A stretch of DNA of 32,502 nucleotides from Acholeplasma oculi (GCF_900166985.1 NZ_FUZK01000006.1:1-32502); one strand, 5' to 3'; shown: positions 7,463 to 15,100, counted from the stretch's first letter. The notes: a model not told the origin generated them from the sequence alone. Numbers and translations are program-made.

Positions 7463-8887
7463 ATGGGCGGAACAATAGGCATTATTACTGGTGTTGTAGT
7501 TATACTTTTATTAATATTCTTTGCAGCATCTTACGTAAAGGTAAAACCAAACCAAGCATATATCATTACAGGACCTAGAAAATCTAGAGTCATCATAGGG
7601 AAAGGTACACTACGTATTCCGTTCTTAGAACGAATTGACGTGATTCCTTTATCATTAATTCAAACAGACATTAAAACAGATTCAGCAGTTCCTACAAATG
7701 AGTTTATTAATATATTTGTAGATGGGGTTGCAAATATTAGAATTAAAACTGATGAAGAATCTATTCGTCTTGCTGGACAAATTTTATTATCTCGAGACCT
7801 AGAAGGTATTCGTATAGTTACTAAAGAAGTATTAGAAGGTAATATGCGTGAAATTATTGGTCAAATGAAATTAAAAGAACTTGTTCAAAATAGAGATAAG
7901 TTTGCTGAACAAGTATATGCATCTGCAATGCAAGATATGGGTAGAATGGGATTAGAAATCATTAACATTACCATTCAAAATTTTAGTGATAAAAATGGAG
8001 TGATTGAAGACCTTGGGGTTGATAATGTAACTCAAATTAGAAAAGACGCAGCAATCGCTCGTGCAAATTCTGAAAAAGAAGTTCAAATTGCAAGTGCTCA
8101 AGCTAAAGAATTAGCAAACCAAGCTAGAATTCAAGCTGAATTAAAGATTGCTGAACAAAATACCGATCTTGAATTAAGACAAGCAAGTCTTAAACAAAAA
8201 TCTGATACTCAAAAAGCTACTGCTGACGTAGCTTATGAAATTCAAAAAGCAAACGAAACTAAGAGTGTTAATATTGCTATTCAAGAAGCAGAGATTGCTA
8301 AACGTAGTAAAGAAATTGAATTAAAGACTAAAGAAATTGAAGTCGAAGAAAAACGTTTAGACGCTGTTGTTAAAAAAGATGCGGATGCGAAACGTTATGC
8401 TGCTGAACAAAAAGCACTTGCTGAACTTTACACACGTTCTAAAGAAGCAGAAGCAAAATATATTGAAGAATCTAAACAAGCAGAAGCTGTTAAAGTTCAA
8501 GCTGAAGCTAAACGTTTTGCTGAAGAACAAAGAGCTGCTGGTATTCAAGCAGTAGGATTTGCTGAAGCAGAAGCTATTGAGAAAAAGGCAGAAGCAATGA
8601 AACTATATGAAAGTGCTGCTGTACTTGAGTTAGTACTTAACTCAGACGTCTTACCTAAGATTGTTCGTGCTGCATCCGAACCATTATCTAAGGTTGATAA
8701 GATTACAATGTATGGTGAAGGTAACTCAACAAAACTTGTAGGTGATATCGTTAATAGTTCAACCCAAATTCTTTCATCTGTTAAAGAAGCAACTGGTATT
8801 GATTTAACAAGTTTACTTGCAGGTTATGCAACAGGTAAGTTAACTGAAAAAGATTCAAAAGATAAACCAGCTAAACCAGTTAAATAA
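7463..8887 (+). CDS. Flotillin-like SPFH-domain membrane scaffold protein
   Basis: This is a 474-residue flotillin (FloT/YuaG-like). A single hydrophobic segment at about residues 4-23 anchors it to the membrane. The SPFH domain follows from about residue 25 to 190 (VKVKPNQAYIITGP at its start). From about 190 to 390 is a long charged coiled coil with the alternating Glu-Ala-Lys repeats typical of flotillins, then a C-terminal flotillin segment rich in Gly, Ser and Leu. Flotillins organise membrane microdomains and influence membrane fluidity. ATG 7463 follows AAAGAGGAT, and a -10-like TATAAT is at 7423-7428. No NfeD-type gene lies next to it, unlike the yuaFGI arrangement in Bacillus subtilis. 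Monocistronic. Confidence 0.9.
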   Translation: MGGTIGIITGVVVILLLIFFAASYVKVKPNQAYIITGPRKSRVIIGKGTLRIPFLERIDVIPLSLIQTDIKTDSAVPTNEFINIFVDGVANIRIKTDEESIRLAGQILLSRDLEGIRIVTKEVLEGNMREIIGQMKLKELVQNRDKFAEQVYASAMQDMGRMGLEIINITIQNFSDKNGVIEDLGVDNVTQIRKDAAIARANSEKEVQIASAQAKELANQARIQAELKIAEQNTDLELRQASLKQKSDTQKATADVAYEIQKANETKSVNIAIQEAEIAKRSKEIELKTKEIEVEEKRLDAVVKKDADAKRYAAEQKALAELYTRSKEAEAKYIEESKQAEAVKVQAEAKRFAEEQRAAGIQAVGFAEAEAIEKKAEAMKLYESAAVLELVLNSDVLPKIVRAASEPLSKVDKITMYGEGNSTKLVGDIVNSSTQILSSVKEATGIDLTSLLAGYATGKLTEKDSKDKPAKPVK

Positions 8888-8897
8888 TATATAAAAG

Positions 8898-8930
8898 ATA
8901 AAGCGCACATTTAAACTGTGCGCTTTATTT
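8898..8930. terminator. Bidirectional terminator between the flotillin and ogt genes
   Basis: ATAAAGCGCACA (8898-8909) pairs perfectly with TGTGCGCTTTAT (8917-8928). T-rich sequence on the plus strand and A-rich sequence on the other side allow it to serve both convergent genes; the ogt stop codon lies inside it. Confidence 0.88.
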
Positions 8931-9377
8931 CATCTCTTGTTTTAGTAATTCAATTTTTAGAAGCGGATCTGATGAAAATCCACCAATCGTACCGTCACTT
9001 TTAATCACTCGGTGGCATGGAATAAAAATCATGATAGGATTTTTACCAACAGTATTACCAACAGCTCTAGATGCATTCAATCGTCCAATATGCATGGATA
9101 TATCTTTATAGCTTTTAGTTTTACCATAAGGAATTTGGATAAGTGCATTCCAAACGCTTAACTCAAATGTACTTCCTTTAATATCCATTGGAGGTAACTT
9201 AAAGGATTCTTGTTTAAAATAGCTTTCTAACGCATCTACATAAGGTTTTAGTATTTGAGGATGATGTGTAAGGTTTGATAAATCTTCGTTTTCAAAGAGA
9301 TAAAGATGAGTTAAACCTTTCATCGATGCTTTCAGTATAAAGGTCCAATGTTTATAGGTATAAAAATCATAAAACAT
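8925..9377 (-). CDS. ogt: Methylated-DNA--protein-cysteine S-methyltransferase (Ogt type)
   Basis: This enzyme repairs O6-alkylguanine by transferring the alkyl group irreversibly to its own cysteine. The preferred ATG (base 9377 on the minus strand) follows a GTGGTGAT ribosome-binding site and gives 150 residues. A longer frame, open to 9485, would run through the znuA promoter and is unlikely. The active-site motif is IPCHRV with Cys121, preceded by the arginine-finger region SRAVGNTVGKNP (Arg104) and the helix-turn-helix segment YGKTKSYKDIS. It has the short Ogt form, without an Ada-type regulatory domain. It diverges from the znu operon with 90 bases between start codons. Confidence 0.93.
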   Translation of the reverse strand: MFYDFYTYKHWTFILKASMKGLTHLYLFENEDLSNLTHHPQILKPYVDALESYFKQESFKLPPMDIKGSTFELSVWNALIQIPYGKTKSYKDISMHIGRLNASRAVGNTVGKNPIMIFIPCHRVIKSDGTIGGFSSDPLLKIELLKQEMK

Positions 9378-9393
9378 AGTATCACCACTTTCT

Positions 9394-9455
9394 TTTGCAA
9401 ATGATTTGCAAACTGTATTTTTCATGATATAATAATTTTGCAAATAATTCGCAAA
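9394..9455 (+). promoter_or_regulatory. znu promoter with two Zur-like palindromic operators
   Basis: TTTGCAAATGATTTGCAAA (9394-9412) is a perfect 9-1-9 palindrome. TTTGCAAATAATTCGCAAA (9437-9455) is the same palindrome with one mismatch. An extended -10 TGATATAAT ends at 9433 (TATAAT 9428-9433), and TTTGCA (9405-9410) sits 17 bases upstream as a plausible -35. Box 1 thus overlaps the -35 and box 2 covers the transcription start, with centres 43 bp apart. The 9-1-9 layout is typical of Fur/Zur family operators, and the operon encodes a Fur-family protein. Box 1 is close enough to ogt to affect it too. Confidence 0.8.
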
Positions 9456-9467
9456 TAGGAGAACACC

Positions 9468-10421
9468 ATGAAAAAACTTGCACAAGTATTATTTATTATT
9501 ACAGTACTTATGATACTGACTGCATGCAGTAATCAAGAAACATATGATATTGTTGTAACAGATTATATCACATATGATATTGTCTCTAATATCGTAGGTG
9601 ATGAAAAAACTATTTATATGATACAACCTTATCATATAGATTATCACAGTTTTGAACCAACCAGTCAAGATTTAGTCATTTTAAAAAATGCTTCTGTATT
9701 CATTTATGCCTCAATTAACTATTCACCTTGGCTCATTGATAGTGAAAATGTTTCAAAAATCTTAAAAAATGATGCAATCTCTATTGCACTGGATAGTATG
9801 ATAGATCATGACCATGAAACACTGAGTGCAAAACTATTAGAAGATGATCACGATCATGACCACGATCATGGTGATTCACCGCATTTTTTATCCAATCCAT
9901 TTATTGTTTCTGAAATCGTTGAAGGATTAGGAATTCATCTATCTGAAATATATGTTGATATTTCAGATACTTTGTTAGAAAACACACATCTTTATGCAGA
10001 TGCAATTCTTGAAGAAGCTCAAAGTTTTCATGAATATTTAGAAGATAAAGTAGAGTATACATTGTACTATTTAGGACATAATGCACTACAAGGATTTAGT
10101 GAAGCATTTCATGTGAATGTAATTAGTTTAGATGAAAGTATTTCTCCAAACAGTGATCAAACCAGTCAAGAAGTTACAAACTTCATCAATCTACTCATTT
10201 CAAATGAAGTAAAATACGTATTTATGGAAGAAAACAAATCTATGGATACAGCTAATTTTATTCAATCCAGAATTGGTGGTTTAATCTTTTATGAGTTTCA
10301 TAGTTTCCACACGATTTCAAAATCAGATTATGAACAAGGTGTTCGTTATCTGGATTTACTAATTAGAAATATATCATATGTGAAGGAGATGATTTCATAT
10401 GAAGAAGGACTGTCTAATTGA
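9468..10421 (+). CDS. znuA: Zinc ABC transporter substrate-binding lipoprotein (ZnuA/AdcA-like)
   Basis: This 317-residue protein is a cluster A-I metal-binding lipoprotein. A signal peptide with lipobox LTAC places the lipidated cysteine at residue 20. A metal-site histidine lies in the conserved region YHSFEPT, and a His-Asp-rich loop (HDHDHDHGD) at about residues 127-137 is the hallmark of zinc, rather than manganese, binding proteins. The next conserved block SPHFLSNPF corresponds to the usual DPHxWxDP, and LGHNALQGF holds the third expected histidine. It should capture zinc outside the membrane and deliver it to ZnuB. AGGAGA precedes the ATG. It overlaps znuC by 23 bases, in an operon with a repressor gene at its end. 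Confidence 0.93.
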   Translation: MKKLAQVLFIITVLMILTACSNQETYDIVVTDYITYDIVSNIVGDEKTIYMIQPYHIDYHSFEPTSQDLVILKNASVFIYASINYSPWLIDSENVSKILKNDAISIALDSMIDHDHETLSAKLLEDDHDHDHDHGDSPHFLSNPFIVSEIVEGLGIHLSEIYVDISDTLLENTHLYADAILEEAQSFHEYLEDKVEYTLYYLGHNALQGFSEAFHVNVISLDESISPNSDQTSQEVTNFINLLISNEVKYVFMEENKSMDTANFIQSRIGGLIFYEFHSFHTISKSDYEQGVRYLDLLIRNISYVKEMISYEEGLSN

Positions 10422-11085
10422 ATATAAAAACGTTTCACTTTCATATGGACAAACAGAAGCAGTTAAACACGCTTCTTTTGTCGTACATGAAGGAGATATC
10501 TTAAATATTATTGGACCTAATGGAAGTGGGAAAACAACACTGGTTAAAAGTTTAGTTGGTGAACTCAAACCATCTAAAGGTGAAATCTTAAAATCATGTA
10601 AAAGGTTAGGTTATGTACCACAAAAACTCATGATAAAAAGAAATTTCCCTTTAACTGTACAAGAGTTTATTTATACAGGTTTTTTGAAACAAGATCTATT
10701 TATTAAACCAAAAGATGCAGAGATTATTAAAGCTTGGATTATAAGGATGAAGCTAGATCCTAAAATATTAACAGAACCTATTCATACATTGTCAGGGGGT
10801 CAACTTCAAAGAGCTTATATTATTAGAACAATCATCTCAAAACCTGATGTATTAATACTGGATGAACCAACCTCAGCACTTGACCCTAGTTTTAGAGAGC
10901 AGTTCTATGAATTACTTAAAACGATAAAAGAAGAACTTCAAATGACAATTATTCATATCACACATGATTTAACAGACTTAGTATTAGAAAATAGTTTAGT
11001 CATGTATATTGACCAAGAGATTAAATTCTATGGTACATATATTGATTATCATCAGTTTGAACATGAGGGACATCACCATGGATAA
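10399..11085 (+). CDS. znuC: Zinc ABC transporter ATP-binding protein
   Basis: This 228-residue ATPase energises the zinc importer. Visible motifs are Walker A GPNGSGKTT (about residues 39-47), the signature LSGGQLQRAYIIRTI, and Walker B VLILDEPTSALD, followed by the H-loop in IIHITHDLTDL. The ATG at 10399 is set within the end of znuA, preceded by AAGGAG. The protein ends in a His-rich tail (FEHEGHHHG) that may bind zinc. It overlaps znuB by eight bases. Confidence 0.94.
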   Translation: MKKDCLIEYKNVSLSYGQTEAVKHASFVVHEGDILNIIGPNGSGKTTLVKSLVGELKPSKGEILKSCKRLGYVPQKLMIKRNFPLTVQEFIYTGFLKQDLFIKPKDAEIIKAWIIRMKLDPKILTEPIHTLSGGQLQRAYIIRTIISKPDVLILDEPTSALDPSFREQFYELLKTIKEELQMTIIHITHDLTDLVLENSLVMYIDQEIKFYGTYIDYHQFEHEGHHHG

Positions 11086-11896
11086 TTTCTTATTAACATT
11101 AGATGTATTAAAATATGGAATTTTAGTGGTTACTCTACTAGGCCTAACAGCAACCCTTCTGAGTCCATTTATTGTACTCAATGAACAATCTATGATTGCA
11201 GATGGACTGAGTCATGTGAGTTTTTCAAGTTTGGCAATCGGATTTTTATGGATGGATGAACCAATATATTTGGCAGTTCCGTTAGTCGTTATCTCATCAA
11301 TTCTTATCAAATGGATGAGTCATTACACAAAAGCACATGCAGATAGTGCATTATCTATGGTATCTAGTTTTATGTTTGCAGTGGGTTTAATTGCGATTAA
11401 GTTTTCAAATCAATCGATTGATTTGGAAAGTTTAATCTCAGGTAATATTTGGTTTAGAACATCACTAGACTTATATATAACATTAGGTCTATTTATTGCA
11501 GTTGGGTTATTTATTTTGATCAATTATAGAAAGTTAATCAATTTAACATTTGATTATCAATATGCAAAATTTAGTGGTGTTAAAGTAAATGTATTAAGTT
11601 ATACACTTGCAGCATTTACAGGCTTATTTGTCTTAATTGGTGTGAGAAGTATTGGTGTTTTACTTATTTCTAGTTTATTAATATTTCCTTTAGTTACAGC
11701 AAATATATTCTCAAAAAGATTTAGAGATTTATTCATTTATGGTACAATCTTTTCGATGACAGTCATTATCCTTGGAATATTTCTCGCACATATTCTAAAC
11801 ATTCCAGCAGGATCGTTTATTGTTATTCTTTATACACTTTTATATAGTGTCTTATTCGTTTTAAACAAAACCATTCTAAGGAGGAAGGTAACTTGA
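11078..11896 (+). CDS. znuB: Zinc ABC transporter permease
   Basis: This is an ABC-3 family permease of 272 residues with about eight membrane segments, the normal size for ZnuB. I chose ATG 11078 (MDNFLLTLDVLKYG) because GAGGGA lies just upstream; an open frame from 11009 only shadows znuC. Family features include the loop LNEQSMIADGLSHVSFSSLAIGF split here as DGLSHVSFSS near residues 43-52, and the late segment VRSIGVLLISSLLIFP. It translocates zinc across the membrane with ZnuA and ZnuC. Its stop overlaps the zur start by four bases. Confidence 0.93.
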   Translation: MDNFLLTLDVLKYGILVVTLLGLTATLLSPFIVLNEQSMIADGLSHVSFSSLAIGFLWMDEPIYLAVPLVVISSILIKWMSHYTKAHADSALSMVSSFMFAVGLIAIKFSNQSIDLESLISGNIWFRTSLDLYITLGLFIAVGLFILINYRKLINLTFDYQYAKFSGVKVNVLSYTLAAFTGLFVLIGVRSIGVLLISSLLIFPLVTANIFSKRFRDLFIYGTIFSMTVIILGIFLAHILNIPAGSFIVILYTLLYSVLFVLNKTILRRKVT

Positions 11897-12261
11897 TTAA
11901 ACTTACCCTTAAAAGAAAACTGATATATGATATCTTAAGTAAATCATCTCAACCGATGAATGCAGAAGAAATTTATAAGTTACTCGAAGAAAAAATGAAT
12001 CTATCCACGATTTATAGAACATTAGAGATATTTTTTAATGATGGATTGGTTGCTAAAAACCATTTAGATAATAAAGCATATTATTATTTAAATCATGAGT
12101 CACACCATCATTTTATGGTTTGTAAAGAGTGTAATCAAGCATTTGAATTTGATTGTCATTTAGAGGGTTTAATTGATGAGATTAAAGATAAATATGGATT
12201 TACCGTCATGCATCATGATTTAAACCTTTATGGACTCTGTAAAGACTGTCAAAATCAATAA
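11893..12261 (+). CDS. zur: Fur-family metalloregulator, probably Zur
   Basis: This 122-residue repressor starts at a TTG (11893) preceded by AGGAGG, overlapping the znuB stop. The N-terminal winged helix includes NLSTIYRTLEIFFNDGLV, the recognition region of the Fur family. The C-terminal metal-sensing domain contains HHHFMVCKECNQ with the first CxxC and GLCKDCQNQ with the second, forming the structural zinc site. Being the last gene of a znuACB operon that carries Fur-type palindromes in its promoter argues for zinc sensing rather than iron or peroxide sensing. The likely role is zinc-dependent autorepression of the operon. It is slightly shorter than most Fur proteins. Confidence 0.9.
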   Translation: MIKLTLKRKLIYDILSKSSQPMNAEEIYKLLEEKMNLSTIYRTLEIFFNDGLVAKNHLDNKAYYYLNHESHHHFMVCKECNQAFEFDCHLEGLIDEIKDKYGFTVMHHDLNLYGLCKDCQNQ

Positions 12262-12296
12262 GAAATATCATAATTTACTCTTTTTAAATTTTCTTC

Positions 12297-12325
12297 TTTA
12301 CAAAAGAAATCATTTTTAATATAAT
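12297..12325 (+). promoter_or_regulatory. Promoter of the riboswitch transcript
   Basis: TTTACA (12297-12302) and TATAAT (12320-12325) are separated by exactly 17 bases. Transcription should start near 12332, shortly before the aptamer. Confidence 0.8.
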
Positions 12326-12340
12326 CTTATTATGTATTTC

Positions 12341-12415
12341 ATGTACAGTATATTTGACCAATAAATCGGTGGTTAAGTTTCTACCTTAGTTCCGCTATAC
12401 TAAGACTACGTACAT
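12341..12415 (+). promoter_or_regulatory. Purine riboswitch aptamer, guanine type
   Basis: All parts of the purine aptamer can be placed. P1: ATGTAC (12341-12346) and GTA (12348-12350) pair with TACGTACAT (12407-12415), with A12347 bulged. P2: TTGACCA (12354-12360) with TGGTTAA (12370-12376), one G-U pair. Loop L2 ends in CGG. J2/3: GTTTCTACC (12377-12385), the invariant core sequence. P3: CTTAG (12385-12389) with CTAAG (12400-12404). Loop L3 contains TCCG, able to meet the GG of L2. J3/1 is AC with C12406 at the position equivalent to nucleotide 74 of the xpt aptamer; C there selects guanine or hypoxanthine, U selects adenine. The J2/3 core is not the altered one of 2'-deoxyguanosine riboswitches. 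Confidence 0.85.
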
Positions 12416-12443
12416 TCTCCTTCTTTACTTTGTAAAAATTCAA

Positions 12444-12471
12444 TTGACCATCCTAAGGATGGTTTTTTTTT
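12444..12471 (+). terminator. Riboswitch expression platform: terminator with competing antiterminator arm
   Basis: ACCATCC (12447-12453) pairs with GGATGGT (12457-12463), then nine T residues (12463-12471). The 7-mer TTGACCA at 12444-12450 repeats the P2 5' strand (12354-12360). The P2 3' strand TGGTTAA, extended by GG at 12368-12369, can therefore pair with this repeat instead, which breaks both P2 and the terminator. Ligand-bound aptamer would hold P2 and allow termination, making this an OFF switch. Confidence 0.8.
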
Positions 12472-12509
12472 GCCTAAAATATATATTTTAATATCTGGAT
12501 TCTCTTAAG

Positions 12510-12531
12510 TGTTATAATAACATCATGGAGG
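12510..12531 (+). promoter_or_regulatory. Possible second, extended -10 promoter and RBS of the OYE gene
   Basis: TGTTATAAT (12510-12518) is an extended -10 element downstream of the riboswitch terminator, and GGAGG lies at 12527-12531. No -35 is seen. If used, the leader would be only about 13 bases and the gene would escape the riboswitch. Confidence 0.4.
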
Positions 12532-12537
12532 TATGAC

Positions 12538-13539
12538 ATGATATTAGATCCTTTTGTAATTAAGAATCATACATTTAAAAATAGAATCATGATGAGTCCA
12601 ATGTGTATGTATCAAGTATATAAAAAAGATGGGGTTGCAACAAACTTTCATTATACACACTATACAGCACGTGCTTTAGGTGGCGTTGGTTATATTATGA
12701 TAGAATCAACTGCTGTTTTACCTAATGGAAGAATTACCTATGAAGATTTAGGTTTATGGAGTGATTCGCAAATCGAACCACTCAAGAAAATTGTTGAAGG
12801 TGTGCATGCTTTGGGTGCTAAAATTGGTATTCAACTTTCACATGCAGGAAGAAAATCACGTACTGAGAATATTGTTTCATCAACCAATCAACCATTTAGT
12901 GAATCTTATTTAACACCAGGAAGATTATCACCAGAAGGAATTAAAGAGATTGTTAATGCATTTAAGGCATCTGCAAGAAGAGCAAGAGAGATTGGATTTG
13001 ATAGTATTGAATTACACGGTGCTCATGGGTATTTAATCAATCAGTTTATGTCACCTTTGGTAAATGACAGAGACGATGAATATAAAGACGGATTAAAATT
13101 TTTAGAAGAAATCATTGATGCAGTTCGATCTGAAATGGATAAAGATCAATTGTTACAACTTAGAATTTCGGCATATGAGTATGATGAACTTGGGTTAACA
13201 CCTTATGATTGGGCAGGCATACTCAATGTAATTAAGCATAAAATAGATATGGTAGATATTTCAAGTGGTGGTGTTATACCTAATATGGTCAATGACTATC
13301 CAGGCTATCAACTACCCTTTGCAAAAATAATTAAAGAAGAAACAGGTATTATTACGATTACAGGTGGTCAAATAGATAATTTAAATCTAGCAAATGAAGC
13401 ATTAGAAAAAGAAGACTGTGACATGGTGTTTTTTGGAAGAAAGCTATTAATGGATCCATTCTTTATATATAAGTATGATGAATCTTTATTACCAACATCA
13501 TACAAACGTGCATCAACACTCATCAAATCTAAAAGTTAA
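12538..13539 (+). CDS. Old Yellow Enzyme family NAD(P)H:flavin oxidoreductase (YqjM/NamA-like)
   Basis: This 333-residue TIM-barrel flavoenzyme belongs to the OYE class that includes Bacillus subtilis YqjM (NADPH dehydrogenase), which reduces activated C=C bonds. The N-terminus has SPMCMY with Cys23, matching the redox-tuning Cys26 of YqjM. LSHAGRKS lies near residues 100-107, and the substrate-binding pair is His160/His163 in ELHGAHGYL, equivalent to His164/His167 of YqjM. The start ATG follows GGAGG at 12527-12531. It is followed after 14 bases by an alanine dehydrogenase gene. A guanine riboswitch with terminator ends 66 bases upstream, an unusual regulator for this family. The physiological substrate is unknown. 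Confidence 0.92.
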   Translation: MILDPFVIKNHTFKNRIMMSPMCMYQVYKKDGVATNFHYTHYTARALGGVGYIMIESTAVLPNGRITYEDLGLWSDSQIEPLKKIVEGVHALGAKIGIQLSHAGRKSRTENIVSSTNQPFSESYLTPGRLSPEGIKEIVNAFKASARRAREIGFDSIELHGAHGYLINQFMSPLVNDRDDEYKDGLKFLEEIIDAVRSEMDKDQLLQLRISAYEYDELGLTPYDWAGILNVIKHKIDMVDISSGGVIPNMVNDYPGYQLPFAKIIKEETGIITITGGQIDNLNLANEALEKEDCDMVFFGRKLLMDPFFIYKYDESLLPTSYKRASTLIKSKS

Positions 13540-13553
13540 AGGGGGAAACTAAA

Positions 13554-14660
13554 GTGATTATAGGTGTGGTAAGGGAAATAAAGTCCAGTGAGGACAGAGT
13601 TGGGTTAACTCCAACAGCAGCAAAAGCTTATGTAAAAAAAGGGCACCAAGTTCTCGTAGAAAAAGGTGCTGGCTTAACATCGGGTTTTAAAGATTTAGCT
13701 TATGAAAAAGCAGGTGCTAAGTTAGTTGATGATGCTCTAACTGTTTGGAAGCAATCAGAAATGATTATTAAGGTTAAAGAACCTTTAGATTCTGAGTTTC
13801 GTTACTTTAGAAAAGGATTAATCCTTTACACGTATTTACATCTTGCAGCAAATGAAAAACTAACAAAAGCACTTGTTAAAAAACAAGTTACAGCAATTGC
13901 ATATGAAACGATTAAAGATGAAACAGGTTTACCTTGTTTACGTCCTATGAGTGAAATTGCTGGTAAACTTTCTGTTTTAGAAGGTGCAAGATTTATGTAT
14001 AAAAACTTTGGGGGTAATGGATTATTAATCTCTGGTGTTACAGGAGTTCCTGCAGCAAATGTATTAATCATTGGTGCAGGTGTATCGGGTAAGGCGGCAT
14101 TATCCAATGCATATGGTCTAGGTGCTCATGTTACTGTAATGGATATTAGAGAAGAAGTATTAGCAAGTCTAAAAGAAAAATACCCACTTATAGAAACATA
14201 TATTTCTAATGAAGAGAATTTGAAAAAAGCACTAAGTGAAAATGATTTAATTATATCAAGTGTTTTACTACCAGGAGCAAGAGCACCTAAATTGATTAAA
14301 AAAGCGTATTATCCACTGATGAAAAAAGGTTCAGTGATTGTGGATATTGCAATTGACCAAGGTGGGTCAACGGATGTATCAAAACCAACATATCATACAA
14401 ATCCAACCTTTGTTTATAAAGGTATTACACATTATTGTGTTGCCAATATGCCAGGTATTGTACCAAGAACATCTACAATTGCACTTAATCTTGCAACATT
14501 ACCATTTGGACTTGAAATTGCAAATCAAGGTGTTATAAAAGCACTAAAATCTAATCAAGCGCTAAAAAATGGTGTAAATACTTTTAAAGGCCATGTCACA
14601 TTAAAAGAATTATCAGATACATTTGATATGCCTTATCAGATGCTAGAAAATTTATTATAA
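13554..14660 (+). CDS. ald: Alanine dehydrogenase
   Basis: This 368-residue enzyme interconverts L-alanine and pyruvate with NAD and ammonia. The GTG start at 13554 follows GGGGGAAAC. The N-terminal block VREIKSSEDRVGLTP holds the pyruvate-binding arginine, and VKEPLDSEF and LHLAANE are typical. The Rossmann segment VLIIGAGVSGKAA spans about residues 169-181, and VDIAIDQGGS near the C-terminal third contains the conserved catalytic Asp. Length matches the family. It sits between the OYE gene and a SnoaL-like gene with short gaps, consistent with one transcript. Distinguished from lysine or saccharopine relatives by the DRVGLTP and DQGGS blocks. Confidence 0.93.
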   Translation: MIIGVVREIKSSEDRVGLTPTAAKAYVKKGHQVLVEKGAGLTSGFKDLAYEKAGAKLVDDALTVWKQSEMIIKVKEPLDSEFRYFRKGLILYTYLHLAANEKLTKALVKKQVTAIAYETIKDETGLPCLRPMSEIAGKLSVLEGARFMYKNFGGNGLLISGVTGVPAANVLIIGAGVSGKAALSNAYGLGAHVTVMDIREEVLASLKEKYPLIETYISNEENLKKALSENDLIISSVLLPGARAPKLIKKAYYPLMKKGSVIVDIAIDQGGSTDVSKPTYHTNPTFVYKGITHYCVANMPGIVPRTSTIALNLATLPFGLEIANQGVIKALKSNQALKNGVNTFKGHVTLKELSDTFDMPYQMLENLL

Positions 14661-14672
14661 AAGGAATTATTC

Positions 14673-15038
14673 ATGACAAGAAAAGAAATTGCAACAAGCT
14701 TTGTTATAGAAACAGCAACAAGTGATGTTTTAAAAGCATTCAAATTATATACAGACCCATCCTTTAAACATCATAATGTATATACTGAAGCAGAAACACC
14801 TAAACTAATTCAAGCAATGAAGGAAAGTAGATTACAATTTCCAGATAGAACAGTTACGATACTTCATGTTTTAGAAGATGGTGATTTCGTATCTGTAAGG
14901 TCTCATATTGTTATGAATCAAAACGTATTAGAAGTTATCGCTGTTCATACATTTAAGTTTAAAGATCAAAAAATAATTGAGATGTGGGACACGGTTCAAA
15001 TCATACCTGAAGAAGTAGTCAATCTAAACGGATTTTAA
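14673..15038 (+). CDS. SnoaL-like (NTF2-fold) protein
   Basis: This 121-residue protein resembles the predicted SnoaL-like polyketide-cyclase family. The pattern includes an N-terminal helix (ATSDVLKAFKLYTDPSFKHHN), the central IQAMKESRLQFPD and the terminal VHTFKFKDQKIIEMWDTVQ strand pair, a characteristic ending for this fold. No membrane segment or signal is seen. It starts 12 bases after ald and ends the transcript at the terminator at 15045. Many such proteins in bacteria have no proven reaction; I assign only the fold. Confidence 0.75.
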   Translation: MTRKEIATSFVIETATSDVLKAFKLYTDPSFKHHNVYTEAETPKLIQAMKESRLQFPDRTVTILHVLEDGDFVSVRSHIVMNQNVLEVIAVHTFKFKDQKIIEMWDTVQIIPEEVVNLNGF

Positions 15039-15044
15039 AGATAT

Positions 15045-15082
15045 AAAGAATCTAGATAAATTTTATTTAGGTTCTTTTTTTG
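15045..15082 (+). terminator. Terminator of the OYE-ald-SnoaL transcript
   Basis: AAAGAATCTA (15045-15054) pairs with TAGGTTCTTT (15068-15077) with one G-U pair, followed by a run of T. Confidence 0.75.
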
Positions 15083-15100
15083 TTGTAAAAATGTAAACGT

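Noticed and set aside
8357-8555. Open frames on both strands inside the flotillin coiled coil
   Set aside because: They are Lys/Phe/Leu-rich shadows of the repetitive coiled-coil coding sequence.
9378-9485. Longer N-terminus of the ogt gene starting at 9485
   Set aside because: It would read through both znu operators and overlap the znuA start; a good ribosome-binding site fits the ATG at 9377.
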